This document shows positions 40,741 to 52,449 of a stretch of DNA of 64,000 bases, piece after piece. A program made the translations under genes and the position numbers. Positions within the stretch are counted from its first letter, which is position 1. Each line of letters opens with the position of its first letter. Source of the DNA: Nemania diffusa (Eukaryota > Ascomycota > Sordariomycetes > Xylariales > Xylariaceae); assembly GCA_038501195.1 (NCBI GenBank), contig JBBPUQ010000011.1, positions 1,426,001 to 1,490,000 of the forward strand. The letters are read 5' to 3'. The notes beneath the pieces were generated by a model, which was given only the letters and a program-made list of their open reading frames with translations, had not been told where the DNA came from and ran no database searches.

Positions 40741-41611
40741 CTGACTTCTAGTTAAAGGCCGTTCCAAGACTTGTGGTAAGGCTTGGATATTGATCATCAC
40801 CCCCAGCCTCATCATCTCAACAACATCTTCGTCGCTAATTTCTATTGTGACGGAGCAGGGGACCTGTATTAGGTAAGCTCTCTACAAGTTGGAATAGCGG
40901 ATAATTTATAGATCGCAGGGTCTTGCATATATAGTAAACCTGTAACTTAGCCTACACCTTTACACCTTAGAAAAACAACACAATATGATCGCCTCTTCTG
41001 CACCTGTATTGATCCCTTATAGTTGTACGCTCTTGATACTCCCTGACACGTTGATCGACCTCCACTATACTGTCACAAGTCTGAATATGACGATTAGATT
41101 ATTTATCTATCTACTTGAAATTAATATGTTGAAGTGAATGTATGCTTGGAAGGCAACTACCTAGCGGAAGCTTCCTTTTAGAGAGCTCTTTACAGACTTA
41201 GATACATAACCCAATTTGTAGGTAGGTAAATAATGACATGGCCATTGTAATACAGTGGGTTGGTGGGAGAGAGAAAGGTTGAGAGCGCCGGGGCACTGGA
41301 TAGGTACATCACATTTATCTACTATGCCAGGCATTTTGTACATGTGTCTAGATAATACAAAGTCCCGATACGGGGTGTAATTGGGAGGCCTCTGTCGAGT
41401 AGCCAGGCAGAGAATAAGTAAGTAGTAAGCATAAAAGTATATAGATACCCAAGTATTTCTTATAAGTACAAGTGCAAATGAACTATGCAAGTACACATTT
41501 AAAACGTCAATGCTGAAATCTACTTCTCGACGGCTAAAAACAGTTCCCTTCTAGATACCTCTTAGAGACAACCCAATCTGTCAGTACGTACCTCTGAGGG
41601 ATGAACGCCGC
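40741..41611. other. Short gene-free stretch
   Basis: I see no complete gene. Open codons continue for a short way upstream of the STAND-like fragment (about 40741-40870, minus strand) and may be part of the same relic. Confidence 0.4.
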
Positions 41612-42184
41612 CTAGCAGCTTTCGGACCCACTGGAGGTCGCATTTATCTGCATTTGGTAAGATGAGATCGCATAATGTGTTTGTATTAGAGTAGCGACGG
41701 TTGAGATCAGCGTAAGAAGAAGTGCTACGATAGCTAGAATGATGGCAGGCCAGTAGTTGTACCATAAAGATATGTCGCGCCAGTCCCTCACCATATCAAT
41801 GAGATTATCTGGCTTTCTTTCCCGCATATACTCTTGCAAATTAACAATGCGAGCTGCAAGTATTGGGAAAGATGCGGACTTGGAGAATGTCTTTTCCGTT
41901 TGTTCGCGACCTAGGGAAGCGTGGAAACCACATAATTCATCCAGCAACGGCTCAGTATCCATGCCGATAGCTTTTGATGCCTTGCGTCTTTCATGTCGGC
42001 GATAAAGTCGACGTGCGGATGGTGAACTGCGATACAGCCATCGAAAAGATGCTAGAACCTCTCCATAAAAGGCATTGATTGAAAACCCTTCCGGAAGCTC
42101 ATGGGCATTATAGTACTCTTCAATGATGCTTAGTCTCTTAGTGATAATTCCATTGCCAGAGTTAGGGCCAGCTTACCTGATGAT

Positions 42185-42210
42185 GTTGGATTTTACCACT
42201 ACGCCAAAAG
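42185..42210 (-). repeat. Box-A-like motif, copy 2 of 3
   Basis: On the minus strand this reads CTTTTGGCGTAGTGGTA followed by AAATCCAAC. It shares all but two positions with the copy at 44191-44216, and the core with the copy at 40150. It lies just upstream of the 3' block of the membrane-protein pseudogene. Confidence 0.45.
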
Positions 42211-42338
42211 GTCAATTGTTATGCAACATATTATTTTAGTATAAAATGTCACCACTCCAACAGATGAAAGCTGTGATGAAATAAAGTGGTATATAAGCGT
42301 ACTATTCAGCTTACTGACTATGACAGAGAGGTAGAAGG

Positions 42339-42925
42339 ACCTGCTTATATACAACTTCCCTCCTTCAACTACCAGTTTTAGCACCTATTGTTAGTGCAAA
42401 AGTGGGTCTGCCTATACAATTTATATGCGATATTTTTTTATTACACTAATATTTAATAAAATTTGAAAAGCTTAAAAAAGTTCTGGCTTAAGTATAGTTA
42501 ACAACAGGCCTACAAACTATATTATACATTACTTTTGAGGTTGAAGCTAAAAAGTGTTATTAGTACTTGTTTAAATTACTGACAGGTTTTTTCTACGAAG
42601 TTTTACTAGCGTAAGTACAAAATATTTTAAAACAGCAAAAAAAAGTATATTACTAGCGCAAACAGTTACAAACATAAAAAAAACAGATAATGTAATAACA
42701 ACACAGCTAATAGCTTACTTGTATAAAAAAAAGAAAATATAATACAAACGCTTTCAAACACATCGACTTTCGAAGTTAAAAATTGTTAAATAAGTTATTA
42801 CTAATGTAATATAAATCTTAGCTTAGCACGCCTACAATGCCCTTCAGAAAGCTCTAGTGCCTATGTTTCACATAAGACCCCTAGCGTTAAATACAACAAC
42901 AACAACAACAACCTGCTTATATACA
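42339..42925. mobile_element. Candidate AT-rich insertion with 15-bp flanking repeat
   Basis: The 15-mer acctgcttatataca occurs at 42339-42353 and again at 42911-42925. Between the copies are 557 bp, mostly A+T, ending in a run of ACA/AAC units (about 42892-42913) right against the second copy. A direct repeat of this size next to a simple-repeat tail is the usual mark of a non-LTR retroelement or SINE insertion. Removing one repeat and the insert keeps an open minus-strand frame across the joint. There is no protein-coding content, and the body looks mutated. Confidence 0.5.
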
Positions 42926-43566
42926 CGAACGAGATGCCTGAGCCCCTTTTACTATACAGTACACAAAGTGACTCCTTGACCTAGCATACTTTCAACAAGC
43001 TGGTCGCTGGAGAAAGAGGGCAATGCAAAAAGCTACAGTGTCTTGGTATTCTTGTCGAAATGCAGATGATACCCAACAGACAGCGTCCACTCCACAGTGA
43101 TATGTCCAAACCTATCAAGCACATCGGCGCTGATGGGTTTAACGTCTACATAGTCATTCATACTCGATGACGTTATATCCTTGGTTGGGAGTAGTTGGCC
43201 GAACCCTCGAAGGATCTGATCGAGGGTGCAGAATTGCATGTTGATGTTTTGGGAAAGCTCCCCATAGGGCGAAGAGCCTACATGTTCCATTTCGAGAAGA
43301 GTTGGGTCATCCGTGACATCTGCGCAGTAGAGCATAATGATGACTCCGATCATTGCAAAGACAAGCTTGACAGCCACAGTTCCCTCCAGCACCGAGACAA
43401 ATTCTCGAGAACGGCAGCTGACCACTTTGAGAGCATCAACGATGCTATGGATGGACAGCCTTCTTGAAATGCTGAGAATCTCTAATATGTTACAAAGCGG
43501 AGAATTAGGCTGGCCTGCGTGGGCCGGTCGGGGCGGACTCATAAATAAGAATATATCGTCAGTCAT

Positions 43567-44388
43567 TTCAGCCTTACCTCTCGTGGACCGCTCTGAAACT
43601 GAGTAGTCGACAGTAGAGACAGAGGCTTAATTTTGACACGATGAAAAACCATGAAATCGATCTACCAGCTGAACGTACGACCTTGCTAGTTTACTTGGCG
43701 AACTAGTTAATACTGAAACTTAATAAAATGGTGAAAGGGGGCATTGGCCTTCCTATCTTACCGATGCGATGTAGGCAACGGATGTCACGATTACTATATT
43801 AGGAGCGTGAGCCAAAGTGCTAATCCTGATGCCCAGCCAATCAGACTGCATTTCACTGGCTCAGGAGCTGCATAATCGAGACAATATTGTGTGAGTGGCG
43901 TTGTAGACACATGAGAGCCTGCCTACGAGTAATCTGACTCCCCTGTTCGAAGGCGGAAATGTTGCTGTCGATTAGATCCTCTATGCACTGGCTGCAGGAT
44001 CTCCAAACCCTCTCTACAAAACGATTAACCAATCCTGTGGCTTAGGGGGCAAAAACTATGCATACATAGACTGCTCTGAGCCTGCATTTCGGAGCACATC
44101 ATCGCGCCTGGCTTCTCAAAATGATTACCAAGATGATAGAACTCCGGGCCTTGGCAGGCCAGTTATGGAGGCCATCCCATGTAGATTATTGTTGGATTTT
44201 ACCACTGCGACAAAAGATCATTATTGTGTACACCATTATTTTTGTAATTATAGGTAACAATCCAACGCTTGCACCAAATCTGACACTTGGATTTCCACGT
44301 GATGCCAACTCCGTATTAGCTCATCTGTATCCCCTATGTCGATAAAAAAGAGCGCGATAAGGGATAAAACAATGAAAAGCAAAAGGAC
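43567..44388. other. Gene-free stretch
   Basis: I see no supported gene. It contains box-A-like copy 3 near its right end. It should hold the upstream flank of the membrane-protein relic. Confidence 0.45.
44191..44216 (-). repeat. Box-A-like motif, copy 3 of 3
   Basis: On the minus strand this reads CTTTTGTCGCAGTGGTA followed by AAATCCAAC. It matches copy 2 over 24 of 26 bases. The substitution TGT for TGG weakens the box A match. Confidence 0.45.
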
Positions 44389-44802
44389 CTATCTAAGATT
44401 CGATTCACCGTTGTCTGCTGACTTGCCCGGAATACAGCTTGTGACGCCGCGCCTTTCCAACTCCTCGTTATATGCACGAGCTGTGGCTATATCCTCCTCT
44501 GTAAACTTCCTAGGAATATTCTCCGGATCGGGGTGGAACATATCCCAACGGGATATCTTGCGGCCGTCGGCGGTGAGCAATCTCTCGGGCATCGGTAGAC
44601 CATCATAATATTCTCTAATCTGGGTTGGGTTGAGGCCAACTGCATCAAGAACATTCCGTTCCTTGTCAAAAGTACGAAGCACGCCATCGTAGCCCAACGC
44701 ACTTATGCCATGTCCGTCTGGATCCTTCTTCATTGATCTTTTTATGTCGCGCAGAGACATGTCATCGCCTACAGGTTGTCGGTCTGCGACGGCTTGGGGC
44801 AT
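44389..44802 (-). CDS. Small hypothetical protein, 137 residues
   Basis: An intronless frame encodes a charged, soluble-looking protein without signal peptide or membrane segment. Segments such as MSLRDIKRSMKKDPDGHG, LRTFDKERNVLDAVGLNPTQ, MPERLLTADGRKISRWDMF and FTEEDIATARAYNEELERRG have real coding character: mixed amino acids and an amphipathic helix near the end. I do not recognise the family. The first ATG (44802) and a second one (44760, MSLRDIKR) are both possible starts. It stands alone between relics and the ankyrin cluster, and may be an orphan or lineage-specific gene. Confidence 0.55.
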   Translation of the reverse strand: MPQAVADRQPVGDDMSLRDIKRSMKKDPDGHGISALGYDGVLRTFDKERNVLDAVGLNPTQIREYYDGLPMPERLLTADGRKISRWDMFHPDPENIPRKFTEEDIATARAYNEELERRGVTSCIPGKSADNGESNLR

Positions 44803-45859
44803 GGTCGGGTTCTGGAGTTGATTAATTGAATGGTTAGCATACTGACAAATGCCAGCGTTCGAGGCGCACTTGCTAGCAGTTTGTCCGCCATATTGCCAGC
44901 GAGTGGATGCAAGTAATAACGGCGCGGCTTGAAGATTTCAAGCAAGAATTACGTTTTCCAAATGCGGGGTATTATGTGATGGGGCAGCTATAACGACAGC
45001 AAATGCCAAACAGGCAAAGCGAGGGTGAATGGTGACGGAGTGGGGCGAGACGAACGAGGGAGAGAGAGTGTATGGTGTGTGGAGTGTTGGTTGGCAGAGG
45101 TTCCGCTTCTTATAACCTGATGAAACCAAAAAAAAATCTACTATTACTCTATTAAGCCTTATATTCACCACTTCTCAAAGCGAGGCATGCACGGTCGTCT
45201 TTCAGTAGCACCCCAAAAGTTCCACTGTTTTGGTCCGTTAGTCCTCAAACATGTCCGTCGAACAACGAACAACAACGCGAGAGACGATTCAGACTTGTTC
45301 CACTAATGTGGCTGGTAGTACAACTAACAACGACGCCAGAGATGATTCGGAACTGTCCCATTAATGAGACTGGCAATAGAAGGAAACCATGAATCACGGG
45401 GGATCGTTGCGCTGTTCCGTACAAGACGCAGCCAGCAACCCTAATGAAGCCGGATTAATGCCGTGTATCGTGGCATCATGCCGCCCGACGATGAGGCCCA
45501 GATAGCAAGGTCCGAACGGGATCACGAATTGATCAATATAAGTAGAGGAGCCTTCTCGTACCGGCTGAACAACAAGAGAGCGGAGCCATTAAACCAATCC
45601 CCAATGCTCACACTTTCTTCGTTATCCTGCCAAAGATAACAATATCAGCTACACTGCTTATATAATTAATATGCGCCTCCTACGCATAAGCCTCAGGCTC
45701 GTTATATAGGCTTTCGTAAAAATCAACAGGGGATTTGTTATTCAAGTTTTTAAAAAGTGTAAAGCATAAGCTAAACTTTTCATATATTATTTTAATTTTA
45801 TTTTTGAGCAAATTAAAACATGTTAACGCACTCAAGGGATAGCCGTTGCCTTTTAACCA
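44803..45859. other. Gene-free stretch upstream of the small ORF
   Basis: I see no supported gene. It contains a TATA-like TTATAAG on the minus strand at 45109-45115, about 310 bp upstream of the small ORF. It also has a pair of diverged direct repeats around 45258-45305 and 45320-45366 (CAACAACG..AGAGA.GATTC..GT.CCA.TAATG). The part next to 45860 turns AT-rich and should include the ankyrin gene's 3' flank. Confidence 0.45.
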
Positions 45860-48256
45860 TCAAGGAAGAGCGTTGTGGAACAACTCGTCAGGGTCATCAG
45901 AATCATCCGATTGCAAACCCACCGGACAAGACCGTTCAAAGCCCTGGTCAAAGGTGCTGCTTCGCGATGATAGGCATGAGAAGAAGGCCCCTTCTAACGG
46001 ACTGAGGTCGCTTTCCAGGGGAGGCGGCGCCGCATTAATGATACCAAGAAGCTCATCAAAGGCCAATGCCAGCTTTTCTGACATGTCCGGGCGCTCGGTT
46101 AGCCTGGACCTGAAATCTCCGATTGTGAAATGCTTATCGTATTTATGACGGAAGTGATCGGTATCCGCTAAGATCTGGAGTGTTTCAAAGTTGGCATACG
46201 ATGCCGTAATTTCCAGGAGATGGGGGCCCTTAAGCCGGGGGCACACCGAGTACTCGTGCCAGCGCTCCAAGAGCAGGCGGAGAACGTTATGGCTGTTATG
46301 GATAATGGACATCGTCAAAGGTGATTCCCCTGCGACTGAAATGTAATTGATGTCAGCCCCATACTCTAGCAACAATATGGCCAGGCGCGTATCGTTGTTC
46401 TTGGCCGCATGAAACAAAGGAGTCCTCCCGTCAGTTGTGCACGAATTGACGTTGGCGCCGAAATCAAGAAGCCTCTTTGCTAGGAGGGGGTCCTTTGCAT
46501 TCCTGGCTGCAACACTTAATGGGCTGCCTTTCTGGATTCCAGGTGGAAGTGCAGGCTCTGGATCAGCACCTGCATCGAGAAGAAGCAGAACACATGCTGT
46601 ATGCCCCTGCGCTGCAGCATTGGACAAGGGACCAGAGAGTTGAACATCCATGATGTTTGGGTCCGCCCCATACCTCAGTAACGTGACTACTGAGCGGTTA
46701 TCGCCTCGCGCGGCAGCCCAAGCTAACGGCGTTCTGCCCATACTATCTTGGATGTTGATATCATCGGGGTAAAGAATCAGTTCCTCCTCCAGGATCTTCA
46801 GTGATAAACCTAGGACTATCCTATGGGTCAGGGTAAATCTAGAGTCTTCGATGAAGTCGTCAAGATACTCGCTGCCGTTCGTAATGGTCCTCAACGCCTC
46901 ATTAGTGTCCTCCGAATTACCACCTTCAAGCAGAAAATGACAGGCTTTAATGCGAGGACTATTGTCGCTAGCTGCAATTGGCCTGTAGCTTGAATCTGCG
47001 CCAGCGCGAATCAAGAAAGTGCAAGTGGCGTATTGCTTGGAATACAACGCCCATCGTAACAGTGAATACCCTCGAGTTGTGCTAACATCTCTTGGAGAAG
47101 CTCGGCCTTGTCGGAAAAGATGTTTGAGTCCTTCTATATTACCATCAACAGCGAAGTTAACACTCATTGCTGAGTCCGGTACTCGCCTTAGAGTTTCCAA
47201 ATTGAGAGTAGGGCCCATATTCAGTCCATAAGTCACTTGCGTCCGGATAATGGTAGACCAGAAGCCGAGTGGGAACCAATACTCCAAGTTGACCTGGCGA
47301 ATCGGTGATCCTCTGCACGTATTGTCGTCACATTTCGCGTTCAGTGCTGGTACGCCAGCGGTCCCGATTGTTAATCGTCCTAGTAGACTGCTAAGCAAGT
47401 GAGGAGTAGAAGATCTGCGCTGTACGTGACATGAACAGGGACAGCCCGCTCGGCAGGAGATGATATAGGGGGTTACGCGGACCCCCATGTCATTCATTTC
47501 GACCGGATTCGAGAAATCCTGTTGCGCTTGAAGCAGCGGCCGTTTCGGCTCGGGACGCACACTTTGGTATAGCGATCCAACCTGCATGAATTGACTCGAG
47601 TGTAACTGTTGAGCCTGGTTCTGGAGCAGATTCTCAACGCGGGCAATCCGTTCATCCACACCTGATAAGGTTGCTAGGAACTTCTCACTCAAGGCTATCT
47701 GAGTTTCCGACGACTGTGTAGTGACGGCTGAAATGGCCTGGACATCCAGACGGATTCTGAGCATGTCTTTTCTGCATTGAGATAGTCAGTGTTAAATGAA
47801 TCACTCAGCCATGACGGGTCGGCCGTCGGCATACGAGTTTGATGCGCCGAGCATGATATTCAGACTGCATTTGACTGTCCGTATGTCTTCCTGTAGAGTC
47901 TGCAGCTTTCCTTGCTCTTTGCGCCATGCACTCGCACCGATGAGGGGACTTCGACTTGCCAAGTAGGCCGATGTTAAAGTATGCACTATGGCGTGTATTT
48001 CGTGGAGTTTCGAGCGCGCCTGTTTCAGTAGATGGGGGATGGCAGACTCTCCAGAGTCGGGCAAACATGCCCTCATCTTGATGAGCTCCGCCAATTGAAA
48101 CAGAACGAGTTCAAGGTCTGCGACTTCATTGTGCACAGCGTGTAGCCTACCCGGCAAGCTTTTGCACGTCAAACGCAGGTCCGATATGGCAGCTGTTACT
48201 GCTTTTGCAAGAGTGACGATGGCAATAATGCTCGCTGCAAGGGATAAAGGGTCCAT
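45860..48256 (-). CDS. Ankyrin-repeat protein with STAND-type helical N-terminus
   Basis: Two exons on the minus strand (48256-47835 and 47771-45860), with a 63-nt intron GTATGC..CAG, give 777 residues. The N-terminus (MDPLSLAASIIAIVTLAKAV, then SLPGRLHAVHNEVADLELVL) matches the helical N-terminal domain of the PigL_N/HeLo-like kind found on fungal STAND and ankyrin proteins. A Cys cluster follows (ISCRAGCPCSCHVQRR, about residue 250, and CDDNTC). After a linker come ankyrin repeats from about 360 to 680, clearest in SMGRTPLAWAAARGDNRSVV and DGRTPLFHAAKNNDTRLAIL. No NB-ARC or NACHT domain is present. Such proteins are thought to act in protein-protein recognition, and some relate to heterokaryon incompatibility. 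It is divergent from the phosphodiesterase gene to its right, sharing a 0.65-kb intergenic region. Confidence 0.88.
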
Positions 48257-48908
48257 GGTGCAGCAGAATTATTGAATGAGATGCTTATCCAAAGTATGAA
48301 GCTAGGAGGAGCAGCAGCAGCACTTACCAAGTAGACTAGGCCATCTGCACAAGCCATGAAATAATTATTCTGTACTACATAGGCAACCCAGCCACCTTTT
48401 TCTAGTATTGCAAGAAAACTGCAGCCATGTACCATCTAGCCACCATTACAACAGTTTAACAAGTAAGTACCTGAACAGCAACTACCTCACTATTTAGCAA
48501 ACACATTACTATAATTATGATTTTATTGTAGTTAGGTGGTGCTATACTAGGTAGTGCCGTGCTTAGATTTCTCAGGTATGTTCATATGATAATTATACAG
48601 TAGCCAAGATATGGGGTTACTAGCTAGATTTGATTAAGATGCTCGCCTGTGTAGTGTTTTTTCATGGCCTGTGCAGATGTCCAGGTGGCCTAGAGTGATT
48701 GGATTGGATTGTTTGTATAATGCATATTCAGTGCGTCAATGTTACTGCAGTGTAACCAACATAATCCCAGCCATCCTTAGTAGTCCCCCCCCTCATTCAC
48801 GATTCCGATTCCTCGTTCACCGATTACTAATATTTGGTCCCCTTCATCCATCATTCGGGCGAGACTTCAAGAAACTAGAGACAACTATAACGTTCAACAT
48901 CCTCAGCT
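48257..48908. promoter_or_regulatory. Shared divergent promoter region (ankyrin gene / GDE1 gene)
   Basis: The 652 bp lie between two start codons facing away from each other, so both promoters must lie in it or overlap it. I see no strong TATA box at a fixed distance from either ATG. CT-rich DNA precedes the right-hand ATG (48785-48850). Confidence 0.5.
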
Positions 48909-51900
48909 ATGCGATTTGGGCAAAACTTCCACAGCTATACCGTCCCAGAATGGAATGGCCTCTACATTCACTACGACAGATTGAAACAGCTGATCAAGGC
49001 TCCTCTCGTAAGCGGCGAGGCGCTCACAAGCGCCACTCACGTGAAGCAGAGTCTTATCCATGCTTTTTCGAGATTGCAATCCTCTGAAATTGCTCTGTAC
49101 CTTTCCTTAATACAGCGCTATGACGTACTCTTCTCCTGCCACTTGGTAATGCAACCTGGACCTGCTCCTGGGACTGGGTCACTGTCGCGTACCTTTGACT
49201 CGGACGTCCTCCGCTATACCCAGGTGGCTATTTTAGATCTTCAGAGTAGCCTACAGAAGCTACAATGGTTCGAGCATGTCAATCATGAGGCAGTTGATCG
49301 CCTTTTCGTCAAGCTGCACAAGTCCCGCTCCCATGGTGCTATCGATCCCGACGCTGTGTTGTCCGAGTGGTGTCAAATGCAAGAGTTTGTTGACACGGCC
49401 AGAATCAATGTGAAGAAACTTATGCGAGATGCGATAAACAGTTGTCGGGCTTCTGAAGAGTCTGCCACTTTGCCGTCGGTTGCTGCTAGTCAGACGCATT
49501 CAGTTCACGGTCTAGACTCTACGCTCGTGGAAGCCATCACGCATGACTCCCCGGATGCTCTGAAGGACTATCTTGATCAGAACCAAGGTCTACAACCAGA
49601 TCTTCACCGTTCTCTCTTCAAGAAGCTCGTGTTGCGACATAGCTGGGAATGTTTGATGATACTGGCATCAAGATTTACTTCTAGTCTTGATCATCACTGC
49701 CTGGCAATTCTTTTTTGCAGTCTTCGGGTTCCTTCACACCACCCTCCAGCAGTGTCTGGATTCAAGAGTCTGGCAGATAATTTCGAATCTATATCTCGAG
49801 TAGTATACGAAATATTGGCTAACGAGCATGAGACAACTACTCAGATTCTATGCCAAGCGGATGCTGTGGGACACTCGCCGTTGCACTATGCTACGAAGAG
49901 TGGCTTCGATATCTCCACCGCGATTCGCAATACTTTTGACGAAAAGAAATGTCATGCTTTGCTACTTGGCTCTATGTTATCAAAGGACAAGCAGGGATTG
50001 ACGCCCTTACACTTAGCCACCGTCGAAGGACACACGTCGGTCATCATAAGCTTTTTCGACATACTCCCCGTCAATTTCAGGCACAGTAAATCACACCAAG
50101 TCAATACTGTCGCTGCAGATTGTCTTAACGTAGCAATCAGGCTAGGAGATGACATGCTTGTCGAGAAGCTATCCGACTGGGCTGATGCCAAGTATATTAC
50201 GGCTCAGGGGCAGTCAGCGTTCCACTTGGCGGCCCGAGCTGACCGATGTGATTATGTGACGGTACTGATCAACGCGTGCGCTTCAGATGACTTGAACCTA
50301 AACATTGCCGATTTCCGCGGGCGCACGCCACTCATGGATGCTAGTGCGCGCGGTAATATCTCAGTGGTTCAATTACTTCTTAAGGCGGGAGCAGACCCGT
50401 CATTGATAGACAGTTCAGCCTGGACAGCAAGGAAGTATGCGGTACATCGCGGTCATTTGGCAGTAGCCGCGCTTCTCTCAAAGTCAGCCAACCCGCCAGC
50501 AAGGCACTTGATGGATTCCAAGGCTATACTACCTGCAAACGCCTCATCCAACGCTGCGCTCGCCATTGCTGATGGCGACTCTCCGAAGCATACTTTGGTA
50601 ATCTACCTTGGGAGTATGCAACTGACGAATAATCAATCCCCAGTTCGACTACTAGGCACATCTGACCAGATGCCTCCAGACCGGTCCGTCCCAAACCTGC
50701 ATCATTTAGAATTATCAGTGAACCAGGGGAACGAGCAATCTCAAACGATCAATCTTCCACTTCTAGAAGATCAGTCCAGCAAACCTCTTATCTTCCAGCT
50801 AGATGCAGAGGCCGAACCACGACTGCTCATCAGACTATTCAAGGATGATTTGATCGACGAGTCATGTCCCTCTCTACGAGCGGCTGGTGCCGTCTTTCTG
50901 CACAGCACCAAGTCCTTGTGTGGACACCAGCGTGAAAGCTTGATCAGGGAGCACACAATCATATTACTGAGCCCAGACTCACAAGAGACCATTGGCACCG
51001 TCTTACTGACATATATCATTGCCCGACCCTTTGGCTACCTTCAGACCCGGATACTGACGTCAAGTCCAGCCTCGCATGAGAGTGGTCAGATGACGCTGGT
51101 TGGGCATCGAGGTTCGTACCGAACCACTCATCATATGAGAACACGGAAGTTAATCCCTAGTCAGGTTTTGGTCAGAATGTTGCAGACCAGAGTCAACTTC
51201 AGCTAGGCGAGAACACGATAGGCGTGAGTCTGAGTACCTCTCATTTCATGCACTCGTACTAATCTAACGCAAAGTCCTTCATGACGGCAGCGGACCATGG
51301 GGCTACGTTTGTAGAGGTACGTTTCATCAAGCAGCCAAGTATGCCTTCAGTTACTAACAGCCCACAGTTTGGTACACATCTCCAACATTGCAGATAAGCC
51401 ACGCTGAGACTGACAAGGACATTAGATGCCCAGGTCTCTAGGGACCTACAGGTCGTTATTTACCACGATTTTTCCCTGAGCGAGACAGGGACAGACATAC
51501 CTATTCACGACTTAACAATTGACCAGTATAAGTATGCCAGTAGCGTCCAGACACCTCATGGAAACCCCCTGATTGCACCTGATGAGCGGACGATGATTGG
51601 TAAGAGTTCCGCAGTCCGACGATCACGGTCGTTTGATGGACAGAAAGACGTTGGTACTTTCCTTATAAGCGATCGACTAAAGCATACTGTTGATTTCAAG
51701 TCGAAAGCCATGAAGCCCAACGTCCGTGGGGATGTCATCCAGGAGCCACTGGTGACATTACCAGAGCTATTTCTGAGGCTCCCACTTAGCCTTGGTTTCA
51801 ATATCGAGATTAGTGAGTTACGACAGCCGAGGTTTGACTCATTTACCCTAATGAATATCACCAGAGTACCCAAGGCTTCACGAGGCCCATGACGCCGGTG

Positions 51901-52449
51901 TTGCACCCATCGCCATTGAGATCAACCTCTTCGTGGACACGGTCCTAGAGCAAATCCATCGATTCGCTGATCGACGATCCATAATACTCTCATCCTTTAC
52001 CCCGGAGATATGCATCTTGCTTTCTATCAAGCAAAAGGCATACCCCGTGCTGTTCATTTCCAACGGTGGTAAGCTGCCTACTAACGATTTCGAGAGAAGA
52101 GTTTCAAGTGTGCAGGCCGGAATGCATTTTGCCAAAACGTGGGGCTTGGCCGGCCTTTGCTTGGCTTCCGAGCCGCTGATGCTTTGCCCGGAACTTATAG
52201 GCCATATCAAGCGTTCTGGTCTGCTCTGTGCCTCTTACGGCCCGCAAAATAGCATACCAGAGAATGTCCTGGTAAGTTTTGTGTCATCTTCTCCCGCAAT
52301 ACGGGCCAGTCTGAAAGATGCTATCGGCTCTTAGCGGCGATATTTCTTGGCTAACTGCCTATCAAAACAAACAGATACAGAGAGATGCTGGTCTAGATAT
52401 GATCATGGTGGATAAAGTTGCTCTTATCGCCAAGACGCTTAAGCAGTGA
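48909..52449 (+). CDS. GDE1-type glycerophosphodiester phosphodiesterase (SPX-ANK-GDPD)
   Basis: Seven exons: 48909-51111, 51165-51223, 51275-51316, 51368-51371, 51426-51812, 51865-52271 and 52375-52449. They encode 1058 residues. The SPX domain is at 1 to about 170 (MRFGQNFHSYTVPEWNGLYI). Ankyrin repeats run about 300-560 (KQGLTPLHLATVEGHTSVII, FRGRTPLMDASARGNISVVQ). The GDPD domain runs from about 725 to the end, with HRG at 733-735, GENT at 749-752, E-F-D at 768-770 and HD at 783-784, which are the metal-binding and catalytic positions of the family. Yeast Gde1 hydrolyses glycerophosphocholine in the cytosol, and SPX domains bind inositol pyrophosphates to sense phosphate. The canonical basic cluster of SPX is only partly kept (RLFVKLHKSR), so sensing may be altered. 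Exon 4 is only four bases. The context suggests an accessory paralogue. Confidence 0.9.
51368..51371 (+). other. Four-base micro-exon in the GDPD catalytic core
   Basis: TTTG lies between an intron ending CCCACAG at 51367 and an intron starting GTACAC at 51372. It supplies Phe769 and the first base of Asp770. Without it the conserved GATFVE cannot join to the downstream AQVSRDLQVVIYHDF in frame with the metal-binding Glu-x-Asp. Both flanking introns are 51-54 nt and end in AG. Confidence 0.75.

Larger units (their letters stand above)
41612..43566 (-). pseudogene. Fungal membrane-protein gene split by an AT-rich insertion
   Basis: Two blocks on the same strand look like the two halves of a common Pezizomycotina protein of unknown function. 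The 5' block (43566-43033) reads YGELSQNINMQFCTLDQIL, then FGHITVEWTLSVGYHLHFDK, and hits a TAG at 43035-43033, beyond which coding continues (LFALPSFSSDQLVES). The 3' block (about 42150-41612) reads NAFYGEVLASFRWLYRSSPS, ..VNLQEYMRERKPDNLIDM.. and ends with a membrane helix (YWPAIILAIVALLLTLISTV). In relatives these motifs (FPSFC, then YREVLLSYRL) are separated by only a few dozen residues. Here about 0.8 kb intervenes, mostly AT-rich DNA. The premature stop is consistent with a C-to-T change. The gene is non-functional as it stands. Relatives' function is not known to me. Confidence 0.6.

Noticed and set aside
43195..43606. Plus-strand frames of 89-90 codons
   Set aside because: They are antisense to the 5' block of the membrane-protein pseudogene, whose motifs match a known fungal family.
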